Shown: positions 1 through 4,718 of the stretch, one piece after another
How the letters are laid out: each line of letters begins with the position of its first letter
Position numbering within the stretch: the stretch's first letter is position 1
Source of the DNA: Bacteroidales bacterium UBA1256
Lineage (GTDB): Bacteria > Bacteroidota > Bacteroidia > Bacteroidales > Paludibacteraceae
Length of the DNA: 7,011 nucleotides
Assembly: GCA_002308195.1 (NCBI GenBank)
Contig: DBVU01000002.1
Coordinates: 18,299 to 25,309, forward strand
Reading direction: 5' to 3'
The notes under the pieces: model-generated
Told to the model about the DNA's origin: nothing
Seen by the model: only the letters and a program-made list of their open reading frames with translations
The model's database searches: none
Position numbers and translations under genes: made by a program

Positions 1-36
1 TGCGCCAAATTTTGAAAAACTAAACAAAAAATAGAT

Positions 37-894
37 ATGATACGTGTAGCTGTTTTAGGTTATGGCAATATAGGTCGCGCTGCTGAGCAGGCCATTGTAG
101 CCGCTCCGGATCTGGAGTTGGCCGGTATTTATCACCACGACGACAACCTGGACGATCTGCAGGCTGACGTGGTACTGCTGTGTACTCCCACGCGTGAAGT
201 ACCCGCCTTTGCCACCATCATGGCACGCAAGGGTATCTGCACCGTCGATAGTTTTGATATTCACGGCCAGATTTCGTCTTTCCGTGCGCAACAGGACGCT
301 CAGTGCGTGGCCAATCGCTCGGTTAGTATCCTCTCGGCAGGATGGGACCCGGGAAGTGATAGCGTGGTGCGGGCATTGCTGATGGCTATGGCGCCCAAGG
401 GCATTACGTATACCAATTTTGGCCCTGGTCGTTCGATGGGCCATTCGGTAGCAGCAAAGGCTATCCCTGGAGTGAAGAATGCGCTTAGCATGACCATTCC
501 TTTGGGCACGGGTGTTCATCGCCGTATGGTATATATCGAACTCGAAGAAGGTGCTGATTTTAAGCAAGTTGAAGCGGCTCTGCTGAAGGACGATTATTTT
601 GCACACGACGAGACTCATGTGATAGCAGTAGAGAGCGTCGATGCGCTCAATAATGTGGCACACGGCGTTAATTTGGTTCGTTCGGGTGTCTCGGGTGAAA
701 CGCACAATCAGCGCTTTGAATTCAATATGCAAATCAATAATCCCGCGTTGACAGGCCAGGTAATGGTTAGTTGTGCCCGTGCTGCTGTGCGCATGCAGCA
801 ACGTGGCGAATACGGCGCTAAGACGATGATTGAGTTGCGTCCTGTGGATTTGTTGCCTGGTAGTGTAGAAGATAATGTCAAAGCACTTGTATAG
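37..894 (+). CDS. ddh: meso-diaminopimelate D-dehydrogenase
   Basis: This enzyme catalyses the NADP(H)-dependent one-step conversion between tetrahydrodipicolinate plus ammonia and meso-2,6-diaminopimelate (EC 1.4.1.16), a cytoplasmic shortcut in lysine and peptidoglycan synthesis. The 285-residue protein begins with a Rossmann dinucleotide loop GYGNIG (residues 8-13), followed by CTPTR (49-53) and the family blocks AGWDPG (101-106), FGPGRSMGHS (128-137), HRR (161-163) and NNPALTGQ (234-241). The C-terminal LLPGSVEDN resembles the end of corynebacterial DapDH. The length is a little below the roughly 300-320 residues of known members. The ATG at 37 follows an A-rich leader with no Shine-Dalgarno sequence, as is usual in Bacteroidota; its promoter would lie outside the window. 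The stop overlaps the start of the next gene (TAGTG), so the two are probably cotranscribed. The family assignment is firm. Confidence 0.93.
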   Translation: MIRVAVLGYGNIGRAAEQAIVAAPDLELAGIYHHDDNLDDLQADVVLLCTPTREVPAFATIMARKGICTVDSFDIHGQISSFRAQQDAQCVANRSVSILSAGWDPGSDSVVRALLMAMAPKGITYTNFGPGRSMGHSVAAKAIPGVKNALSMTIPLGTGVHRRMVYIELEEGADFKQVEAALLKDDYFAHDETHVIAVESVDALNNVAHGVNLVRSGVSGETHNQRFEFNMQINNPALTGQVMVSCARAAVRMQQRGEYGAKTMIELRPVDLLPGSVEDNVKALV

Positions 895-1973
895 TGTCTA
901 GAATACGCGCAATAGGGGTTCTTCTGTTGGTGGCGCTGAGTCTCAGTGCGGCTGTCCGTGTGAATGAGCACGTAGTGCTCTATCCGTCTGAGGATCAGTA
1001 CGGTAAGCCCATTCGTTTGTCCGGTAAGATCAGTTATCCGGTTGATCAGCCCGCAAAAGGACTTATGCTCATCACGCATTATACGATTGGCGCAAATAGC
1101 GAAGTGCCATCTAGTTGTACGCCTATTGAGGCAAAGGTTTTTCGTGATGATTACGTGCTCGTCATGCCCGATTATATCGGTTATGGCGTGACGCGTGACA
1201 GTTTTCCTCCGTATTTGAATGGCGAACTGACAGCTATCAATTGTGTTGATATGTTGACGGCGTCGCGCCATGTGCTAGATAGCTTGCAGATTAAGACAAA
1301 CGACAGTATCTATATTGTCGGTTTCTCGCAAGGAGGGGCCACTTCTCTATGGACGCTCAAACTGCTGGAAGAAAAGTATGCCAATCGTTTTCCGGTGAAG
1401 GCTTGTTTTGCAGGAAGCGGGCCTTACGATGTGGCGGCAACGTACGATGAAGCGGTTGCGACCAATCGAGTGGGATTGGCGATGACTGTCCCATTGCTAG
1501 TCATGGGAACCAGTGTTGCGTATGGATTGAATCTGCAGCGGAGCGACTTCTTTACTCCACATTTGGATAATATGTTCGACGAGAATATTGCGTCGAAGAA
1601 ATATTCGGTTATTTCGCTCTTTCTCCGAATGCCCGGCACGGATTTGGATCTATGGATGACGAAAGAGGGAATGGACAAAACACACCTGCAGACCAAGCGT
1701 TTGTACGAAGGCCTATTGCGTTCCAGTTTGGTGCATTATCCGTTGGATAATGATCCTGTAGGCGGAGAAAACATTTGTCCGAGTTGGAGACCGAAAACGC
1801 CGGTATATGTATTTCATTCCACCAACGATGACGTGGTGTGCTTTACCAACGCAGCACATCTACAACGCTGTTGGGGCGATGTGCCGAGTGTTACGTACGA
1901 TTTTGGCAAATACGGCAGCCATTTATCCTCGTTACGCCTGTTTCTGAAGCGCGTTAAGGAACAATTACCTTGA
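894..1973 (+). CDS. secreted or lipid/membrane-anchored alpha/beta hydrolase (lipase/prolyl-oligopeptidase-like)
   Basis: This is a 359-residue serine hydrolase of the alpha/beta fold. The first 20 residues form a signal peptide or membrane anchor (two arginines, then the hydrophobic run IGVLLLVALSLSAA), so the enzyme is likely exported to the periplasm or beyond. The nucleophile elbow is GFSQGG with Ser145, preceded by MPDYIGYGVT (91-100), a block typical of secretory-lipase and dienelactone-hydrolase-like proteins. The acid is probably Asp312 in HSTNDDVV, and the base is His343 in GSHLSS, giving a complete triad in the right order. Six cysteines lie after the signal peptide, so disulfides are possible. 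The start is GTG at 894, sharing the G of the ddh TAG stop. An in-frame TAA at 873 rules out a longer form, and the next ATG would remove the signal and the first strands. The substrate is unknown: ester, peptide or acylated sugar. The link to ddh may be no more than operon sharing. Confidence 0.8.
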   Translation: MSRIRAIGVLLLVALSLSAAVRVNEHVVLYPSEDQYGKPIRLSGKISYPVDQPAKGLMLITHYTIGANSEVPSSCTPIEAKVFRDDYVLVMPDYIGYGVTRDSFPPYLNGELTAINCVDMLTASRHVLDSLQIKTNDSIYIVGFSQGGATSLWTLKLLEEKYANRFPVKACFAGSGPYDVAATYDEAVATNRVGLAMTVPLLVMGTSVAYGLNLQRSDFFTPHLDNMFDENIASKKYSVISLFLRMPGTDLDLWMTKEGMDKTHLQTKRLYEGLLRSSLVHYPLDNDPVGGENICPSWRPKTPVYVFHSTNDDVVCFTNAAHLQRCWGDVPSVTYDFGKYGSHLSSLRLFLKRVKEQLP

Positions 1974-1975
1974 GA

Positions 1976-3964
1976 CTATCTTTCTCGTAGAGAACCGTTG
2001 CGATAAGCTTGTAGAAGTTGTTCGAGACTGTTAATCTGTTCGAGCAACTCTTTGCCCTTGTCCGTATCTTTGATACGGATACGTTTGCCGGAGAAGTCTT
2101 GTAGCAACATTCGGTTGTGAATATCGTTGCCCGAACGAACGGCTTGCTCGCGGCTCTCAAACGAGTCGTGTTCTACCAACTGAATGCCGTGACTGTTGTA
2201 GATAAGCGTATAGCCCGCGATGCCCGTTTTCTCCTGGTAGGGTTTGGAGAATCCGCCATCGATGACGAATCGTTGGCCATTGGCGCGCATTGGTGTCTCG
2301 CCCTTGATAGTACGAACTGGTACATGACCGTTTACGATGCGGCCGGTCTGCGGATCCAACCCAAACTCGCGAAGGATCTGCTTGCAGATTTTCTCGTCGT
2401 CTGCCAACGTGAAATAAGCGCCTTTTTGCTCTTCGTGCGTGGCCTTGTCGGCTATGAAATAACGCTCAAAAGTAGTCATCCGGTCCTTGTTGTAGAGCGG
2501 CGAGAACTCTCCTTCCCAGAGATAAAGCATATAATCCAATGCATCTTCTTTGGCGCGACCGGTGCCATAGTAAGCCGTGCGGATAATCTCGTCCGTGCGT
2601 TCCATCAGTTCGCGTCCTTTGACACGCTTGCCGCAAACATCGGCTTCTGTGAAACTGCCATCTGCATTCAGCGGAATAGCTGCGTGGTAGAGTAGGAATC
2701 CGTTTCGTACAAGGAAGAGCGAACCATGCTCAAAGAGCATGCGCAGATGTTTCTGCATCTTCTCACTCTTGCGGAACGAACGCCAAAGTTGGTTCATCAG
2801 GTCCTGTTCGTGCTTGCTGAGCGCGTATGGATCTTTCGGATCGATAGTCGGCAGATTGGTGTCTAGTAGCGGATAAGTTTTGCCTTCTATCGTTATCGTT
2901 CCGTTCTGCAGATCGATTTTGTCTAGCAAGGCGCGATGGCTCATGTTCCACTCCGGATGGCGAAGTACAGTCTGGCCTTCCAGTTTGAATTGGATGATGG
3001 AGATAGCTTTGTGCATCTTAGCCATCAGTTGTGCCGAACGTGTCAGGCGAGGATTGTTTTCGAAATCTTTGGTCTGCCAGATGGTGCAAGCATCATCGCC
3101 GTAGATGGTCATGGCGAAATTGGCCAAAGGCAGCAGATTGATACCATAACCCTCTTCGAGGGTTTCTATGTTCGCGTAGCGGATAGATACGCGAAGCACA
3201 GTCGCTAGAAGCGCTAAATTACCTGCCATAGCGCCCATCCATTCGATATCATGATTGCCCCATTGAACATCAAAATCGCGTACGGTGGACAGTACATCGA
3301 GAATCTTGCTTGCACCCGGTCCGCGGTCGAAGATATCGCCCACAATGTGTAGTGTGTCGATGGTCAGTCCATGTATCAGATAACTGATGGCTATCAATAG
3401 TTGGTCTGCGCAACCGGTCTCTATTATCGCCTCAATGATAGCGTTGTAGTAGGTCTGGCGGTCGTGCTGTTCCAGGTTCGATTCGTGTAGCAGTTCGCGG
3501 ATAACGTACGCATAGTCTTGCGGCAACAGTTTCTCCACTTTCGAACGGCTGTATTTGATAGTCACGGCACGCGCAATTTCTACCACTTGACTCAAACGTA
3601 TCCGATACCAATCGTCTAGGTTTTTTAGTTCCTTCCCTTCAGGGAGGGTTAGGGTAGGCTCTTCGTATGCTCGTTTCACGAGCTCCAGTCGCTCATCCGG
3701 GTAGTAGATGAGTGCGCAGAGTGCCCGTTTCTCCTCTTCGCTTAGTGTGTCTCCATAGACTTCGTCCACTTTTTTGCGTACCACGCCGGAGGCGTTTTTT
3801 ATCATGTGTATGAACGCACTCGATTCGCCGTGTAGGTCACTCACAAAATGCTCGGTACCTTTCGGTAGCGAGAGGATGGCGCGCAGGTTAATCAACTCTG
3901 TCACAACGGCTTGGGCGTTCGGAAATTTCTCACTCAGTAAACGTAAATAGCGTTCGTCTTCCAT
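1976..3964 (-). CDS. fbp: fructose-1,6-bisphosphatase, class III
   Basis: This enzyme hydrolyses fructose 1,6-bisphosphate to fructose 6-phosphate in gluconeogenesis (EC 3.1.3.11). It belongs to the Firmicutes/Bacteroidota class III type built on a calcineurin-like metallophosphatase fold. Using the ATG at 3964 it has 662 residues, close to the roughly 670 of Bacillus Fbp. The metal-ligand motifs are in order: SDLHGE (D43, H45), GDIFDRG (D210, D213), GNHD (N237, H238), LYHAAIPL (H427) and NGHVPV (H547). A TTG at 3976 would add four residues, but it lies about 3 nt from the predicted transcription start, so I chose the ATG. Residues about 103-115 (PTLTLPEGKELKN) look like an extra loop encoded by a GC-rich palindrome. 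The gene converges on the hydrolase gene with only 2 nt between stops and is divergent from the small membrane protein gene, sharing its control region. Confidence 0.95.
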   Translation of the reverse strand: MEDERYLRLLSEKFPNAQAVVTELINLRAILSLPKGTEHFVSDLHGESSAFIHMIKNASGVVRKKVDEVYGDTLSEEEKRALCALIYYPDERLELVKRAYEEPTLTLPEGKELKNLDDWYRIRLSQVVEIARAVTIKYSRSKVEKLLPQDYAYVIRELLHESNLEQHDRQTYYNAIIEAIIETGCADQLLIAISYLIHGLTIDTLHIVGDIFDRGPGASKILDVLSTVRDFDVQWGNHDIEWMGAMAGNLALLATVLRVSIRYANIETLEEGYGINLLPLANFAMTIYGDDACTIWQTKDFENNPRLTRSAQLMAKMHKAISIIQFKLEGQTVLRHPEWNMSHRALLDKIDLQNGTITIEGKTYPLLDTNLPTIDPKDPYALSKHEQDLMNQLWRSFRKSEKMQKHLRMLFEHGSLFLVRNGFLLYHAAIPLNADGSFTEADVCGKRVKGRELMERTDEIIRTAYYGTGRAKEDALDYMLYLWEGEFSPLYNKDRMTTFERYFIADKATHEEQKGAYFTLADDEKICKQILREFGLDPQTGRIVNGHVPVRTIKGETPMRANGQRFVIDGGFSKPYQEKTGIAGYTLIYNSHGIQLVEHDSFESREQAVRSGNDIHNRMLLQDFSGKRIRIKDTDKGKELLEQINSLEQLLQAYRNGSLRER
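2061..2079. repeat. perfect 8-bp inverted repeat inside the 3' end of fbp
   Basis: TCCGTATC and GATACGGA are exact complements separated by TTT, so either strand could form a tight hairpin. It lies about 85 nt inside the end of fbp and about 90 nt beyond the end of the convergent hydrolase gene. No T-run follows on either strand, so it is not a typical intrinsic terminator. It could slow read-through or protect the 3' end of the ddh-hydrolase transcript, or be chance; the coding constraint is the IKDTDK stretch of Fbp. Confidence 0.35.
3631..3648. repeat. GC-rich palindrome within the fbp coding region, possible REP-like insertion
   Basis: CCTTCCCT and AGGGAGGG pair over eight positions (one G-T) around a 2-nt loop, inside a purine/pyrimidine-biased tract at about 3619-3658 that stands out from the rest of fbp. 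On the coding strand the tract reads as CCCT-rich DNA and encodes PTLTLPEGKELKN. This sits just before the conserved DDWY block, where the relatives I remember have a shorter linker. Short palindromic repeats of this composition inserted in frame are known in principle for bacterial genomes. That this is one is inference. Confidence 0.45.
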
Positions 3965-3974
3965 GCTTTCTTTC

Positions 3975-3993
3975 AAATTTGCGCTGCAAATTT
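3975..3993. promoter_or_regulatory. perfect palindrome over the fbp -7 box, possible operator
   Basis: AAATTTGC-GCT-GCAAATTT is a perfect 8-bp inverted repeat with a 3-nt centre. It covers the predicted -7 element of the fbp promoter and reaches past the expected transcription start near 3979. A protein bound here would block RNA polymerase, so a repressor site is plausible. If transcribed, only one arm would be in the RNA, which argues against an RNA hairpin role. Bacteroidota promoters are often rich in TTTGC, so part of the symmetry may come from the -7 box itself. Confidence 0.4.
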
Positions 3994-4018
3994 ACTGCTT
4001 TTTTCTGACATACGCAAA
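3986..4018 (-). promoter_or_regulatory. predicted fbp promoter, Bacteroidota type
   Basis: Read on the minus strand, TTTG (4018-4015) is followed after exactly 20 nt by TAAATTTGC (3994-3986). This matches the -33 TTTG and -7 TAnnTTTG elements of the Bacteroidota primary sigma factor. Transcription would begin near 3979, giving a leader of only about 15 nt before the ATG at 3964. This placement also argues against the TTG start at 3976. Confidence 0.7.
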
Positions 4019-4026
4019 TGTTTGGC

Positions 4027-4054
4027 AAAAAAATGTACTCTGATTAAGATTTTG
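4027..4054. repeat. 28-bp imperfect direct repeat, copy A
   Basis: This copy starts with an A-run and ends with ATTAAGATTTTG. It matches copy B (4133-4160) at 23 of 28 aligned positions by eye, with the last 12 identical. The two copies stand 106 bp apart and bracket the 11-bp repeat array, with 12 nt between this copy and the array. It lies just upstream of the fbp -33 element. Confidence 0.6.
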
Positions 4055-4066
4055 TCTGTGTAGAAT

Positions 4067-4132
4067 GTCTCGTAGTGCTCTCGTTTATGTCTCGGTAAAG
4101 TCTCGTATGTGTCTCGTTAACTTCTCGACCAC
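4067..4132. promoter_or_regulatory. six tandem 11-bp repeats with TCTCG core, probable operator array
   Basis: TCTCG occurs at 4068, 4079, 4090, 4101, 4112 and 4123, which is an exact 11-bp step with no exception. The units are GTCTCGT-AGTG, CTCTCGT-TTAT, GTCTCGG-TAAA, GTCTCGT-ATGT, GTCTCGT-TAAC and TTCTCGA-CCAC. The 7-bp block is conserved while the 4-bp spacer varies and is mostly A/T. This is the architecture of binding sites for OmpR/PhoB-family response regulators, where monomers bind head-to-tail on one face of the helix. The core here is not the known pho box sequence. The array lies about 88-153 bp upstream of the predicted fbp start and about 108-173 bp upstream of the rightward promoter, so it could serve either or both. 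The pattern is certain; its role is inference. Confidence 0.7.
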
Positions 4133-4160
4133 AAAAAAGTATACGTTTATTAAGATTTTG
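4133..4160. repeat. 28-bp imperfect direct repeat, copy B
   Basis: This is the second copy of the 28-bp repeat. It abuts the last unit of the 11-bp array directly and ends with the same 12 bases, ATTAAGATTTTG. On the minus strand both copies read roughly TAnnTTTTTTG, a stretched -7-like sequence, but neither has a proper -33 partner that I can find. They may be duplicated protein-binding or UP-like elements, or remnants of a duplication that framed the array. Confidence 0.6.
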
Positions 4161-4202
4161 AAGGAATTTTGGTGGAAAAAGTGCAAAAAAGTTCGCGCGC
4201 GC

Positions 4203-4234
4203 TTGCATATGTGAAATAAAAGTAGTATTTTTGC
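4203..4234 (+). promoter_or_regulatory. predicted promoter of the small membrane protein-acyl-CoA ligase-coaX operon
   Basis: TTG (4203-4205) is followed after 20 nt by TATTTTTGC (4226-4234), a full match to TAnnTTTGC of Bacteroidota promoters. Transcription would start near 4240 and give a leader of about 77 nt before the ATG at 4317. Just upstream is a short alternating CG tract (4194-4202). The three genes that follow are close together on the same strand and no other promoter of this quality was seen in their gaps. Confidence 0.65.
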
Positions 4235-4271
4235 AGCCGAAATTGGGTATTATGGCTTTTTGCGGCCGAAA
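4228..4271. repeat. 15-bp near-identical direct repeats around the transcription start
   Basis: TTTTTGCAGCCGAAA (4228-4242) recurs as TTTTTGCGGCCGAAA (4257-4271), 14 of 15 identical, with a 29-bp step. The first copy overlaps the -7 box and the expected start site; the second lies in the leader and lacks the TA of a -7 box. It could be a two-site operator or a local duplication. Confidence 0.45.
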
Positions 4272-4302
4272 GAGTGCCCTGATGATAAAAGAAAATCAAT
4301 AA
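4252..4302 (+). other. possible 16-codon leader ORF
   Basis: Within the predicted leader, an ATG at 4252 opens a 16-residue frame beginning MAFCGRKSALM and ending at TAA 4300-4302, 14 nt before the ATG of the next gene. There is no run of a single amino acid and no clear terminator/antiterminator pair, so classical attenuation is not supported. It may be chance. Confidence 0.15.
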
Positions 4303-4316
4303 AAAATCAAATAGTT

Positions 4317-4703
4317 ATGACAACTGGAGGAAAAGTTTTTACATGGATTTCGGTCATTGCCGTATTGGCATTAGGCTTGTACATCTACTTTAAGTTCTGC
4401 TTCGTATATGCCGATGGCGTGAATGAAGGAGATATCAACTATTTCCAAAAAGAAGGTTGGTTATTCAAGACCTACGAAGGCAAGATGATTCAGACTGGTC
4501 TGAAGAATACCAAGGTGCAAGGCTCGATTCAGTCGAACGAATTTAAGTTCTCGGTAGTGGACGAGCGCGTGGCACAAAAATTGAACGAAGGCGCCAATAC
4601 AGGCGTTAAACTCCACTGGAAACGCTACAGAGGTACTCTGCCATGGCGTGGCAACAGCCAGTTTATCGTTGATAGCGTCTATACTGCAAAACCGAAACAA
4701 TAG
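4317..4703 (+). CDS. small conserved single-pass membrane protein, function unknown
   Basis: This is a 128-residue protein with one N-terminal membrane segment (about residues 7-30, VFTWISVIAVLALGLYIYF then FCFVY), followed by a roughly 98-residue soluble part that should face the periplasm. Its first block, YADGVNEGDINYFQKEGWLF followed by KTYEG (31-55), is the recognisable part. I recall similar short Bacteroidota proteins, some carrying a mistaken 6-phosphogluconate dehydrogenase label in databases. This protein has no Rossmann loop and is far too short for that enzyme. The ATG at 4317 follows an A-rich stretch (4287-4309). A TTG at 4260 in the same frame would add 19 polar residues ahead of the anchor and is less likely. 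It is the first gene of the probable operon, and the acyl-CoA ligase starts 15 nt after its stop. A role in the envelope is inference. Confidence 0.75.
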   Translation: MTTGGKVFTWISVIAVLALGLYIYFKFCFVYADGVNEGDINYFQKEGWLFKTYEGKMIQTGLKNTKVQGSIQSNEFKFSVVDERVAQKLNEGANTGVKLHWKRYRGTLPWRGNSQFIVDSVYTAKPKQ

Positions 4704-4718
4704 TATTCTGAATCAACT

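Noticed and set aside
1..36. Promoter for ddh in the first 36 bases
   Set aside because: Only an A-rich leader is visible; no TAnnTTTG with a -33 partner fits inside the window.
55..801. Long open frame on the minus strand opposite ddh
   Set aside because: The product is rich in His, Cys and Thr with no domain logic, and ddh on the other strand is unmistakable; it is a shadow of ddh codon usage.
708..1271. 187-codon minus-strand frame across the ddh-hydrolase junction
   Set aside because: It covers the end of one real gene and the start of another, with no recognisable motif or promoter.
1891..1905. 15-base identity TTACGTACGATTTTG with coaX at 6786-6800
   Set aside because: Both copies encode a TYDF-type strand in unrelated proteins in the same frame; most likely codon coincidence rather than a dispersed repeat.
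2117..2695. 192-codon plus-strand frame inside fbp
   Set aside because: It lies fully antisense to conserved fbp sequence and its product has no family features.
3965..3976. TTG start giving fbp four extra residues
   Set aside because: The predicted transcription start is near 3979 and an ATG at 3964 is better placed.
4067..4132. CRISPR array, oriC iterons or TRAP-type RNA repeats as explanations for the 11-bp units
   Set aside because: The units are far too short for CRISPR repeats and spacers; no DnaA boxes or replication genes are nearby; TRAP sites are GAG/UAG triplets with 2-3 nt spacers in a leader RNA, whereas this array lies upstream of both predicted promoters.
4194..4202. Alternating CG tract as a Z-DNA or methylation island
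   Set aside because: At only about nine bases it is too short to support a claim.
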